Source of the DNA: Globodera rostochiensis
Taxonomy: Eukaryota > Nematoda > Chromadorea > Rhabditida > Heteroderidae
Direction: 5' to 3'
DNA length: 64,000 bases
Assembly (NCBI GenBank): GCA_018350325.1
Contig: JAEVLN010000005.1
Location: 3,110,142-3,174,141, forward strand
The position numbers and the translations under genes were made by a program. Positions within the stretch are counted from its first letter, which is position 1, and each line of letters begins with the position of its first letter. The notes below the pieces were generated by a model. It was given only the letters and a program-made list of their open reading frames with translations. It had not been told where the DNA came from and made no database searches. Of the stretch, positions 12,798 to 23,985 are shown piece by piece.

Positions 12798-15664
12798 CTA
12801 TTTCTTAAACTCTTCGGAAATGTTGAATTGGAAATTGGGGCCAAAGTTCGCTTCAATTTTGCCAGACCTGACCAACGAAACGGATGGAAACAAATCGGCG
12901 GCAGGATTGACAAATAAATTGCCGGTGTCTGCAAAAACAAATATTAAACAAAAAATCGATGCTTTTTTTAAAAATGAATTGGCCCCAAAATGTTTATTCT
13001 TTCTCACCCAAACGCTCCCCGTTTTTTGTGTAAATAATTTGGCGAGTTGCCAAATTGACGCCACAGCCGACGACGTCGCCGACGCCAAACGGAGGCCTTC
13101 CTTCGATCAAAGGACGTCCACTGGGGATGCCATGGGGACATCCCTCAGCCTCGTGCCCCCAAAATCTGCCCTCATTGCCTTCGTATCCGTAAGTGTCTTC
13201 GTGAAATCCCAACCCATCCGTCCAATGGAATTTGTTTGGTTGCAAGTCCAACGAAAATATTGCTAAATATAATAATATTTTAAAGCACAGCAATGTTTTT
13301 TATAATATTTATAAATTACCCTTTTTTCTCTACGATTTTCACTTCGAAGTAGGAAATGCCGTAAGGATTTTCCGGCATTCGCTTTTCAGCGCGGACAGAG
13401 CCCCACCCTGAAAATTGAGTTAATTCAAAAATTGTCTAACACATTAAATAACAATTAAATCACTTAAACAGAATATGTTTACCCTCAGTCTCTCCAGTAA
13501 GTTGGACAATCTTTGGCTCAGAGTTCGAGGTCCTCGTGACATGCCGTGGAATCCCATCGATTGATTAGCCCTAAAGAATATAATTCATTTTCTAAATATT
13601 AAAACTAAAAAAACTGATGCCTAAAAGGAAGAGATTTCCGAACTCTGAACAAAATTTGAGACCAAATTTACCAATTTTGCTCAACACGGCAACTGTCTTC
13701 TGCAAATCAACAATGTTCAGCTGCTGTTCTTTCTGAGACTTCTCCAATTTGTCATTCTTCTGTTCCATTTCAGCGAATTTGTTAGCTAAAAAATGTAAAA
13801 ATTGAAGGAATAACACTCAAACCCTAGAATATTTTTCAAAAATCTCTTCCCTACCGTATTTCTCCTGCTGGTCCTTATTTAGTTCCTCGTGTTCAGCGCG
13901 GAGTTCTTTCTGAACAATTGACAAGAAAAAATAAAATGTTTTTGTTAGAAAATAAATTCACATTTTCGAGCTCGAGTTTCGCAATTCTTTCCTCCATTTG
14001 TTCAAACTTTTTGCCGACAACATTCGCTTTTTGATCAGTTTTTTGTTGTTCAGAATTCACCGTTTGGTTTAGCTCAAGTGCATTAAGTCTTTGGAGCAAT
14101 GCCTTCTGATCACTTTGCATCAACGAAAACTGATCAATGGAAACTGAAATGGTGAAATAAATTAACTATTTTGTGAACAAAAAGATGGTTAATGCAGTAA
14201 ATTATAAAAGTAGAAAAGGACAATTTACCCTTCAGTTTTTCTGTCAAATCATCGATGGTCTGTTGCTGCTTGTTCTGATACTCCTCCATCTTTTTCTGCA
14301 GAGTCTCTATTTGTTCAAACTTTTTGTCAAAAGATTCTTTTGTGTTCTTCAATTCCTCTTTCATTTGATGCAATTCGTCCTTTAAAACAGTGAATAAGCA
14401 AACCCAAAATGCATAAAAAGCACTATTAAAACATTTTACTGCTTTTGAATTTTTTAATTACAGTAAAAATCGCTATTTCCGTGCTCAAAAATAAAAACTC
14501 ACTTCAAATCGATCGCACTTTTTTTGTTCCTCCCCCTGTTGATCAGCCGTGGATTCTTTGTCATTGGTCGGCCAAATTTCGTCGTTTTGACCATTCAAAG
14601 TGTCCGCCACATCTGTCATTAAAAATTTAATAATAAATATTAAGCATTTATTTTGTATTTACAAATTAGCATTTTTGGAAAAATTGAAGAATACTTGTAC
14701 CTCACCAAATCCCTCAAATTATATATCAATCGACTCCTCTCTAAGCCTAACGCACGATTCTGAAAGAATTTTTTGGCGGAAACCACTTTGAAGAAAGTTA
14801 TGAGCCCGGGACTGAAGTGTCTTTTTGACTGGGGACTCAGTTAACCATTGATTAAAAAATGGGCAAAATCATTTAGATGGGCTTTAAAAATTACGAATTT
14901 GTCGAGAGAAAATTAAAATTGGAAATTTAAAGCGGTTTTTGAACCGGTTTAAATTTTAAAAATTAAAGAAAAACGATTTGTTTAAATAACTAAATTAGAG
15001 GTTCATTAGGCTTAGGCCTAAGCCAACTTGGCTTGGGGTTCGTTAGGCTTAGGCCTAAGCCACCCTGGCTCGGAGCGCGTTAGGCTTAGGCCTAAGCCAC
15101 CCTGGCTTGAGGTTCGTTAGGCTTAGGCCTATGCCACCCTGGTTTGGGGTTCGTTAGGCTTAGGCCTAATGCTCCGTGCGTGTTTTAAGCCCTATATAAG
15201 TGATTTTGCCTATTTTTAATGAATGGCTAACTGAGTCCCCAGTCAAAAAGACACTTCAGTCCCGGGCTCATAACTTGCTTCAAAGTGGTTTCCGCCAAAA
15301 AATTCTTTCAGAATCCTGCGTTAGGCTTAGAAAGGAGTCGATTGATATATACTTTGTGGGATTTGGTGAGGTACAAGTATTCTTCAATTTTACCGCATTT
15401 TTTTACCATTTTCGTTTTGTGCCAGCAAATCGAAACTGGCGCTTGAAGTTGGCGAATTGTTCGATTGTTGGCGTTCCAATTCGCCAATTCTGGCCCGTAA
15501 AAGGCGCAATTCTTCGGATGGCTCCAAATTAGAGAAAGTTGGCCACAAATATTCTGAAAATATTGGCATTAAAAGATTTTAATAATTCATATTAATAATC
15601 GTTTTTATTTACCCTGATCAGCTGTTATGTCCCCTCCAGTGGTTGATTCGGTCAAAATTGGCAT
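12798..15664 (-). pseudogene. Coiled-coil + SPRY gene copy B, frameshifted
   Basis: A minus-strand gene starting MPILTESTTGGDITADQG (15664-15613). Coiled-coil exons follow at 15553-15407, 14612-14503, 14379-14229, 14143-13962, 13909-13855 and 13785-13672; all junctions I checked are in phase. SPRY exons come next: one starting [12 protein letters not shown], one with [16 protein letters not shown] (about 13416-13325), the core 13262-13008 and the last exon 12928-12798. Two lesions break it. Two bases are missing in the family CTCTCTGAGCC context near 13520, giving an immediate stop. One extra G near 13208 shifts HEDTYGYEG out of frame with the preceding PLDGWVG. A foldback transposon sits in its second intron. 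This copy shows that coiled-coil and SPRY exons belong to one ancestral gene, as in copy E. Confidence 0.75.
14677..15394. mobile_element. 718-bp foldback element in an intron of SPRY copy B
   Basis: Left arm GGAAAAATTGAAGAATACTT and right arm (reverse complement) GGTAAAATTGAAGAATACTT continue as an inverted repeat for about 160 bp. The 8-bp direct repeat GCATTTTT flanks both ends (14669-14676, 15395-15402). The loop holds about four tandem units of roughly 40 bp carrying TTAGGCTTAGGCCTAAGCC. No transposase is encoded. Confidence 0.85.
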
Positions 15665-17297
15665 GCTAATTTCTACAAAAATTGGAAATCTTATTAATGA
15701 ATGGAACACATAAGCCAAATCACGAGACTTTAACTTAAATTGAGCGGGAATTTCCAAATTTTAGCTTCTAAAATTAGACTTTTTTAAATAAATGAATTTT
15801 TTTAACCGTTTTAAATAAACTTACATAGTATTTATAGACTGACTGAAAGTTGGGATTATCTTATAAATTATGAATGGATTTGCGGGGGGCAAATTGTTGA
15901 CCTGAAAAAGGGGGGGGGGGACATTCACTTTTGGGAATTATTCTTTTTTTATCATATAAATTTGAATGTTTGCTCCTAGCAAAATGTTGACCCCGCGAAT
16001 TGAACACAGACAAAGTAAGAATGAAAAAATATGCTGAGTATTTAATCTAATGTTAATAAAGCCGGGACCGGCACCGGGGTTATGTAAGATGAAGCAAAAT
16101 TTAGAAAGATAAGATGATTTATTTCAAAATCTTTTTTCGCGCGAATTTAAGAAAGCATTTTTTAAATTAAATTTGTGCTAAAAAAAAGTCAGTGTAAAAA
16201 TATTTGATCATTTTAATCCAGCTTAATAAACCTTGTTTTTCCCTGTCCAGCACCGACACGAAATCTCGATCGGTCCTCAAGTCCGGGCTCTACTCAAAAT
16301 ATACGAACCCCAAGCCAGGTTGGCTTAGGCCTAAGGATTGATGTTCTGATGCTTACAGTGTTAACGGAAAATTAACTTAAATCATTAAAATTATTTTTTA
16401 GTCTGCGCCGGTCGGGTATAAATAAAATCATGCGATTAAAATTTGCACTGGAATTCAACGCATTAAAATTAATTGTAAATGAAATTGTACGAACCAGACC
16501 CAGAGGAAAAAAGTGCAATTTTTGTAGGAAAAAAACCCGGCATTTAAGTATAAAAGTTTAAAAAAAGCTGATGAGTTTGATGGCACAAAATAATGATGGA
16601 ATAGCCAATTCCATGGAGCTTCATCTCTCTCATTTTCTCCGTTTGCGAGGATTGGCTCCGTTTCCCACGACTACAGTATACCTTTTTGGCCCCACCCGGC
16701 CGAGAACACGACCAGGTTTAAACCAACACAAATATAATCAAATCAGAGTTTTGATTTGATTCAATGGTTGGCCTTAAACGTCATCTAATTTAAATTGAAG
16801 AATTTATTTATTTATGAAAATGGGCGGTCGGCGTGAAGATGGAAAAGTAAAGGCACAACAAAAAAGTAAATGAATGCCCGATGGATGGTTAAGGAAGCAA
16901 ATTGTGAGTATTTATGCACTTGCTGGACTGGACGTGCTCTGCTGTTGGGCTGCTGGCGATGATTGGCGTCGGTGAATTTGCGTTTCAAAAGAATTCAAAT
17001 AAAATAATCTTTTTCCCATTAATTAAAATGGAATTTTCTTTTTTTATGTGTCAACATTTTGCCCCATATTTACAAAGAAATTTGAATTTCTCAGTGTTTG
17101 TATCGGGGCTGGACGTCTCCGTCTTGTCATGACGGACCCCACAAAATGCCCGTCATGAAGGAATCCGTTATTTAAATTGAAACAATGGCATAGTCTTTTA
17201 TAAATAATTTTTAAAATATATTAATTAACAATTAGTAAAATATTTTTGAGCAGTGGTGTTTAGGTTTTGCTGTGCTTTAAAATATTATCATATTTAG
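15665..17297. other. Spacer between SPRY copies B and C, with upstream block copy 2
   Basis: 15690-16010 matches the spacers at 3400-3520 and 26390-26560 (GGGGGGCAAATTGTTGACC, ATATAAATTTGAATGTTT). 16060-16300 is a CCGGGACCGG / CTCGATCGGTCCTCAAGTCCG repeat. 16800-17256 is the second copy of the SPRY-upstream block, nearly identical to the inverted copy at 21366-21840, with the MHLLDWTCSAVGLLAMIGVG frame at 16914. No independent gene is supported. Confidence 0.6.
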
Positions 17298-17784
17298 CCT
17301 TATTTTCATTGGATTTGCAACCGAACAAATGCCATTGAATCGCCTGTTTGGACTTCACAAAGACACTTTCGCATACGCAAGCTATGGCGATTTTTGGGCC
17401 AATGGACATTCTGTCACCGGAACAAAGCCTTCGTTTCGCGTCACCAATGTCATCGGCTGCGGCCTCAATTTGGCAACTCGCCAAATCATTTACACAAAAA
17501 ACGGCGAACGTTTGGGTGAGAAAAGGGGACGAATGCGCCCTCCCGTTCAACCAATTCGGAAGCTTCCGGGCGCAAATTCGAAAGCTCCAAATTTTTGGAA
17601 AATTTTATAAACTAAAAAAGGGGGAAGGCGACTTTAATAAATATTTATTTTTGCAGACACCGCCAATTTATTTGCCGATTCTGCCGCCGATTTGTTTCCG
17701 TGCATTTCGTTGGTCATGCCTGGCACCAAAATTGAAGCGAATTTTGGCCCGAACTTCCAATTCAACATTTCTGATGAGATTTAG
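17298..17784 (+). pseudogene. SPRY copy C: two 3' exons only
   Basis: Exon 17298-17515 ([20 protein letters not shown], then [19 protein letters not shown]) splices in phase to 17657-17784 ([18 protein letters not shown], stop TAG). Upstream SPRY exons (NRWDS, WGSVRAE) are absent: the upstream block joins directly to this exon. Relative to copy D an in-frame stretch corresponding to GHEVDGCGH is deleted. Open but 5'-truncated, so probably not a functional SPRY fold. Confidence 0.75.
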
Positions 17785-18773
17785 ACATTGAAAAAGGAGG
17801 ATATGGGCTTTGCTGTTGGAGGCCTTCGATATTTTTACAAAGTGTTTTATCCATTTGTTTTTGTTTTCAATCGCTTTATATCCGTTCAATTTGTTTTTGA
17901 ATTTGTCAATCCGAAAAAATCGCGGTTCGGTTCGGAACCGCCAGCCAGAATGGTTTAAAAATGTCAGATTTTTTATAATAAATAAAATGGGGAAATTGGG
18001 CCGTCGGCCAAAGTTCTTCATTATTAAGTAAGTGTATCCAATAATTTTGCCAGCAAAATTGCCGATTATTGCCTTTTTTTCTTCAAAATTCGTAGGTAAA
18101 TATATAATTTTTTTTAGAATAATAAAATTCAATTAAAGATTTGTGAAAAGCAATTATTAGTAGGGTTTGGATTTATATGCACATAAATCTTGAATTGCTG
18201 ATGAGATACCTTTCCAAATTTTCAACTTTTTTGGCTACTTTTTTGACTTTTGTGACTATTTTGGCATTTTTGATGACTTTTTTGAACTTTTGTGACTATT
18301 TTGGCATTAATGACGACTTTTTTGAACTTTTGTGATTATTTTGCCGCTTTTTTGAACTTTTGTGATTATTTTGCACTTTTTTGACTTTTGTGACTATTTT
18401 GGCATTTTTGATGACTTTTTTGAACTTTTGTGATTATTTTGCGTTTGAAATAAAATCAAATTTTTCTTGCCAAGGTCACTAATTTTTTGCAAAATGCCAA
18501 AATACGCACATAAAATGAAAAAAATATGCACATAAATAGCGAAATATTTGTTACTTTCTTGGTATTAACTAGGGGTTGCACGGGACCGGGACGAGATTTC
18601 CCGGTTTTTTCAGTTCCCGGTCCCGGTCGGGACGGGACTTTTTAAAATCTGAAAGTCCCGGTCCCGGTTTTTTGGTCCCGCCGGGACCGGGACCAACCGG
18701 GACTAAATTTACACCCCTAATGATGGCATCATCGACCGACAATTTCAACCATTTTTACTTATGTCTCCCAGGT

Positions 18774-18846
18774 GGGTCGATGGGCTAGTGGTTTATCATC
18801 TCGGTAATTCTTATGGTGAGTGTTGGGTTCGAACCCGTTTGACTGC
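18774..18846 (+). repeat. tRNA-like relic, possibly SINE head
   Basis: An A-box-like TGGGCTAGTGG and a B-box-like GGTTCGAACCC lie about 44 nt apart, as in a tRNA or tRNA-derived SINE. The T-stem and acceptor stem do not pair, so it is not a working tRNA. A shorter related piece (TCGAACCCGCTTGTC) is near 11560. Confidence 0.3.
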
Positions 18847-19170
18847 AAACTTGTTTATCTTTTTTCCTCTACTCACATAATTTTCTTCCCCCTAATAATA
18901 AAAATATTTTAATAATTTTTAAATATATTTTTTAATTAAGCTACAAGAATTTTTGAAATAAATTCATCACATCTTCCTGAATTTTTGCTTCAATTTCCTT
19001 AACAAAGATTGCCAATTTTTGTAAAAATTTCTCCGGCGCCTGTCGGCACCGCCGGTTATCCTTCACTCTTACGTAAACCAGTTTTTTTCTCTAAATTTCG
19101 AAGCAAAATACATAATTTTGCTAAAATTTTTATGAAATTGTTTAACAAAATTGAGTCAAAGTTTCAAAAA

Positions 19171-19204
19171 TTTTTCTCGGCGGCGCCTATCGGCACCGCC
19201 GACC
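19171..19204. repeat. Dispersed near-palindromic hairpin motif (representative copy)
   Basis: Consensus TCTCGGCGGCGCCTATCGGCACCGCCGACC; the core GGCGCCTATCGGCACC is palindromic but for one base pair. Other copies, in either orientation, are near 931, 1041, 4301, 11947, 19031, 24900, 43630, 49812, 49908, 50198, 54861, 60814, 62660 and 63438. Most lie beside an AT-rich tract resembling TTGTTAAGAAATT or TTGACTCAATTTGTTAA, as if marking the end of a longer dispersed element. Copies fall in spacers and introns, never in exons I could define. Confidence 0.75.
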
Positions 19205-19777
19205 CCCACCTCCTCCTAAAAGTAAAGCTGAATCTCGAAAAATGATACGATAAAATTGAAGTTAAAAACAATGAGGAAAATATTTTTGAATAACAAAATT
19301 TTTTTGTTTTACCATTGAACATTACAAAAAAAAATTTTCCCTTGAAAAGTCCCGGTTGGTCCCGGTCCCGATCCCGGTTTTTCTGGTCCCGGTAAGTCCC
19401 GGTCCCGCCACTATTTTGGCTTTTTGAAAAATGTTCATAAAAAATACAAAAAGAATGAATTTATAATTTCTTGCCAAGACCCCTAATCAACTCACATTCT
19501 ATTTGCAAAAGTTACATGTTTTTTTATCTTGATAACTCTTATTTTGTTGTCGAATTTTAAGGATTTTAACCAAAATTGAAATAAAAATATGCCCCAGGTT
19601 TTGGAATTCGGACCGGAAGCGATTAAACCGGTGCTGAATTTGAACACACCAAAGCAAATTTTACGGAAAAAGCCCAAAAATATTGACAAATTCAAAACAA
19701 ATAAATTGATAAAATGCTTTGCTCAACAGAGAAAAATGATAAAAGGACCGTAATCTTCAACAACAAATCCTCCTTTT

Positions 19778-21076
19778 TCAGTTTCTAAATGCCATCGAAA
19801 TGTTGAATTGGAATTTTGGGCCAAAATTCGCTTCGATTTCGGTGCCAGTGAGATACAACGAAACGCACGGAAATAAATCGGCGGCAGAATTGACAAATAA
19901 ATTGGCGGTGTCTGCAAAATCAAATATTTAAAGTCGATTTGAAACTTTTGAATTTGACGCCCGGGGGTTTCCGAATTGATTGAACAGGAGAAAGGTAAAA
20001 GTTGCCCCATCCGTAACCAAGAAACGGCTTTTTAAAAAATTGAATTGGCCCCAAAATGTTATTCTTACTCACCCAACCGCTCCCCGTTTTTTGTGTAAAT
20101 AATTTGGCCATTTTTTAAATTGACGCCGCAGCCGACGACGTCGCCGACGCCAAACGAAGGCTTTCCACGGATGAGAGGATGTCCATTGAAGTGGCCACAT
20201 CCGTCGACTTCGTGACCCAAAAATTCGCCCCAGTTTCCGTATGCGAAAGTGCCTTTGTGCATTCCAACCAGGGAATTCAATGGCATTTGTTTAGTCGCAA
20301 GTCCAATCAAAATAAGGCTAAATATATAATAATTTAAAGCACACAAATGTTTTAGAATATTTATAAATTACCCTGGTTCCTTTAGGATTTTCACTTCGAA
20401 ATAGGAAATGCCGTAAGGATTTTTCGACATTGCCTTTTCAGCCATCACAGAGCCCCACACTGAAAATTGAGTTAATTCAAAAATTGTCTAAACTCTACAT
20501 AAATATCACTAATGGATAATACTGTATTTACCATAATCCTTTCCATTATGTTGGACAATTAATCGATCGGGCTCAGAGAGTGCGAGGTCCTCGTGACATG
20601 CCGTGGAATCCCATCGATTCTGTTTGAAAGGGAAATAAAAATGTTGGCATTTCTGTAACGGGGGGTGGGGGGGGGGGGGATTTTGACAATATTTTGGACA
20701 ATTCTTTCAAAAAATTCGAACCTGCCATTTTTGGCGCAGTTTTCGGACGCGGTCAATGCAATTGGTGTTGATTCCGTTGGACAACAGCAGCAGACGCGAG
20801 GCATGTTTAAGAGGCAAGGCGCAAATTAACTGAAATTTAATTCAAATTTGCTTAAAAAAATCATTGTTTTCTTTAAATATGTTTTGTCGGAGCCATAAAT
20901 AAATCATTATTTGATTAGTCGGCCACCAAAAAGCAACAAAAAAAAAATGCCGTGCCACCGAAAACCGAAAAAAAAACTTTAAATGAAACAGCCAGGCTTT
21001 AAACCTCGCATTGTAATTCCAACGGCAAACGCCGACGTCGAATTTGCGACTCATTGTTTAAAGCATCATTAGACAT
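19778..21076 (-). CDS. SPRY/B30.2 protein copy D (intact, 244 aa)
   Basis: Exons (minus): 21076-21005, 20829-20722, 20619-20532, 20459-20372, 20317-20073 and 19911-19778. They total 735 nt with all phases closing. The protein starts [20 protein letters not shown], then [90 protein letters not shown] and the terminal [16 protein letters not shown] exon. This is a complete SPRY domain, likely a protein-binding module. The ATG lies in the first exon with no signal peptide, so an intracellular location is most likely unless an unseen upstream exon is used. The closest family known to me is the cyst-nematode RBP/SPRYSEC type. The upstream block copy 3 and a divergent coiled-coil fragment lie 5' of it. 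Confidence 0.8.
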
Positions 21077-21365
21077 TTTATGTTTAGTCTAAAAACTAAA
21101 AAACAGAAAATTAGATAATGTGGGCAAAATGTTTCAAGAATTTAACCATGGGCAATGGTGCAGAATTGGGGTCCTGACGGTTTTTTAAAATTTTTTGAAT
21201 GATTAACATTTTAAATTATAGGTTTTCTAGGGTAAAATTTCAAAAATTCAAAATTTCTTTTTGGGGGTTTGCACCTAAAATGAATTTTCGATTCCGTATT
21301 TTGGACCAAGTCAAATTTCGTTTCCAAAGTCCAATTAAGTCCACTTTATATTTTTAACTTCAACA

Positions 21366-21840
21366 CCACTGCTCCAAAATATTTTACTACTTTAAATTAA
21401 TATATTTTAAAAATTATTTATTAAAAGACTGTGCCGTTGTTTCAATTTAAATAAAGGATTCCTTCATGACGGGCATTTTGTGGGGTCCGTCATGACAAGA
21501 CGGAGACGTCCAGCCCCGATACAACAAACACTGAGAAATTCAAATTTCTTTGTAAATATGGGGCAAAATGTTGACACATAAAAAAAGAAAATTCCATTTT
21601 AATTAATGGGAAAAAGATTATTTTATTTGAATTCTTTTGAAACGCAAATTCACCGACGCCAATCATCGCCAGCAGCCCAACAGCAGAGCACGTCCAGTCC
21701 AGCAAGTGCATAAATACTCACAATTTGCTTCCTTAACCATCCATCGGGCATTCATTTACTTTTTTGTTGTGCCTTTACTTTTCCATCTTCACGCCGACCG
21801 CCCATTTTTATAAATAAATTACTTTTCACCATTTGGCTTC
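21366..21840 (-). repeat. SPRY-upstream block, copy 3 (inverted)
   Basis: The reverse complement of 16800-17256, nearly identical over about 450 bp, with the MHLLDWTCSAVGLLAMIGVG frame on the minus strand from 21711. It lies between SPRY copy D (minus) and the coiled-coil fragment at 22033 (plus). Confidence 0.75.
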
Positions 21841-22032
21841 AATTTAAATTGATGACTTTCCATGTTTAAGGCCATTGAATCAAATCAGGAACCCTAAACC
21901 AAAAATACCATCTTTAGGTGTGTAAAAAAGTCTCGATTTTCGAGACCAACAAAACTCGAGACTTTTCTCAAGACCAAGTTTGGCTTATGTATTCCATTCG
22001 TTAATAAGTTTTCCAATTTTGTAGAAATTAGC

Positions 22033-22488
22033 ATGTCAAATTTGACCGAATACGAGAAACTGGAAGAGAAAATTGGCTGGCTAAATGAGGACCAGCAGAA
22101 GCTCGTTTCCATTGATCAGTTTTTGTTGATGCAAAGTGATCAGAAGGCATTGCTGCAAAGGCTTAATGCACTTGAGCAAAAGCAAACGGTGAATTCTGAA
22201 CAACAAAAAACTGATCAAAAAGCACTGATTGTGAGTGCAACGATTTAGCGATTTTTGATTTATTTTTGGGTTTTGTTAAAGGAAGAATTGAAAGAGGAAT
22301 TGAAGAACACGAAAGATTTGGTCGACAAAAAGATTGAACAAGGGAAAATCACGGGGGAAAAGTGTCATAAAATAAAAATCAAAAGAAAAAAGTGCCAAAA
22401 GGTGAAAATGGCAAGGGGAAAAAGCCAAAATCGGGAAAAGTGCCAGAAGTCACGAGGGAAAAGTGCACCCCATCTAAAAATTGTTTAA
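22033..22488 (+). pseudogene. Coiled-coil N-terminal fragment running into purine-rich repeat
   Basis: Exon 22033-22230 encodes [19 protein letters not shown], then [18 protein letters not shown], ending at a GTGAGT donor. The second exon from 22282 (EELKEELKNTKDLVDKKIEQ) dissolves after about 22345 into GGGAAAAGTGCCA-type purine repeat and stops at 22488. The first exon lacks the one-base loss of the 3339 copy and is the best-preserved form of this N-terminus. It diverges from SPRY copy D. Either a short Lys-rich coiled-coil protein or a truncated remnant; the second is likelier. Confidence 0.6.
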
Positions 22489-22544
22489 TTATTTTTTTGA
22501 ACATTTTATTTTTTGAAGAAATAGTGTGGTAAAAATAGCGAAGC

Positions 22545-23238
22545 GGGTCAACTGCGTCTGGCCAACTGCGTCTGGCCAACTGCGTCTGAGCCAACTGCGT
22601 CTGGCCAACTGCGTCTCGGGGCCAACTGCGTCTGGGCCAACTGCGTCTTACCAAAATTTTTTAAAATTCTTTTTTACTATTGGTAAAAAAGCTAACTCCA
22701 TATTAGCATAGGGGTTGCTAACCCAGGGATAGGTTAACTAAAAATAATTTTTTTCAAAATTAAACCGATTTTTTTACTTTAATAAAGGGTTTATCCAATT
22801 CTGAGACGTACTCGGGGGTTACCGAGATCGGCGATCATGAATATGACATCAGATTTATCATATGACATCATCTACTCAAGATCAACATATATGATTTTTT
22901 GGGAAAAAATAAAAAAATTTTCAAAATCGAGAAAAAGTCGTTTCTAGGAGTATTCGGAGGCGTAGAATACGAATCTAGTGTCCCTCCATTGACCAATTTC
23001 TAACTCCGAACTCAAAGTCGAACATTTTTTGAAAAATTTAATTTTTTTTTACTGAAATCAATGTTGGCTTTCAAAATGTTCAAAAATGCATGAAAAATTT
23101 TTAAAATCTACAACAAATATTAGCCACTTACTGCAATAAAACTCGGTTTTTAAAAAAATTTATTTTTTTTTTGGCGAGACGCAGTTGGCCCCAAGACGCA
23201 GTTGGCTCAGACGCAGTTGGCCAGACGCAGTTGACCCC
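22545..23238. mobile_element. Foldback element with CAACTGCGTC tandem arms
   Basis: The left arm holds about seven units of (G)GCCAACTGCGTCT from GGGTCAACTGCGTCTGGCC (22545-22650). The right arm holds four units in inverted orientation ending GGCCAGACGCAGTTGACCC (23174-23238). About 520 bp of non-coding DNA lies between. A ~50-bp direct duplication (GAACATTTTATTTTTGAAGAAA region) flanks the element near 22495 and 23315. A lone unit is near 29917, and a relative with GGGGTCAACTCCGTCCCA ends is at 35212-35403. Confidence 0.7.
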
Positions 23239-23339
23239 TACTCTAAAAATAGAGAGTCAGACGACGAGAGTAATTTGGACATCAACGGCCCTATCAAACA
23301 ATTTTTTTAGTTACTTTTTTGAACATTTTATTTTTGAAG

Positions 23340-23985
23340 AAATATTGTGGAAAATGCCAAGGGGGAAAAGCCAAAAGCTAAAAAATGCCAAAGGGGAAAA
23401 GTGCCAAAAGGTAAAACTGCCAAAGGGAAAAGCCAATAGCGGGGAAAAAAGTGCCAGAAGTGAAAATGCCAAGAGTGAAAAATGCCATGAAGAAAATTGC
23501 CAAACGGTGAAAAAGCCAAGGGGGAAAAGCCAAAATCAGGAAAAATGCCATGGGGGAAAAGTGCCAGAAGGCAAAATCACGAGGGGAAAGTGCCAAAAGG
23601 TGAAAATGGCAAGGAAGCCAAAAGCAGGGAAATGCCAAGGGGGAAAAGCCTAAAGAGGGGAAAATGCCAAAGGGGCCAAAAGGTGTCAAAAAAGGAAACC
23701 CACCAAGAGAAGGAAAAGTGAAAAGAGATAAAGTGCCAGAAGCGAAAATCAAGAGGGGAAGAGTCCCAAAGGTGAAATGCCAGAGTGAAAAATACCAAGA
23801 AGAAAAGTGCCAAAAGGTGAAAATGCCAAAAGCGAGAAAAATGCCAAAAAATGCCAAAGGGAAAAGCCAAAAGCGGGAAAAACACCAAGAGAAGAAAAAG
23901 TGAAAAGAGATAAAGGGCAGTGAAAATCAAGAAAGAAAACTGCCAAAAGGTGAAAATGCCAAAAAAAAGAGAAAATCAAGAATAA
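23340..23985. repeat. Degenerate purine-rich repeat array
   Basis: Loose repeats of GGGGAAAAGTGCCAAAAGGTGAAAATGCCA on the plus strand make several overlapping open frames rich in Lys/Gly or, on the other strand, Phe/Leu. The unit also invades the coiled-coil fragment at 22345-22470, so the array was once continuous and is now split by the foldback element. Not a gene. Confidence 0.7.

Larger units (their letters stand above)
17785..19777. repeat. Gene-free repeat stretch
   Basis: 18230-18440 is a degenerate array of TTTTTTGAACTTTTGTGATTATTTTG units. A probable MITE lies at about 18571-18719 (TAGGGGTTGCACGGGACCGGG to ATTTACACCCCTA; no clear target duplication). A tRNA-like relic lies at 18774-18846. 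Two dispersed hairpin motifs are at 19031-19054 and 19171-19204, and CCGGTCCCGG units at 19350-19410. 19490-19777 matches the SPRY 3' flank. Confidence 0.55.

Noticed and set aside
16914..17132. MHLLDW... frame as a stand-alone gene
   Set aside because: Conserved in three copies, but the blocks are conserved as DNA throughout, the frame runs into AT-rich sequence after ~30 codons and no partner exon closes in phase. Kept only as a finding.
18774..18846. Functional tRNA gene
   Set aside because: A and B boxes are recognisable but T-stem and acceptor stem do not pair.
23328..23930. Long Phe/Leu-rich frames on the minus strand
   Set aside because: Translation of the purine-rich repeat array; they overlap in several frames at once and have no domain features.
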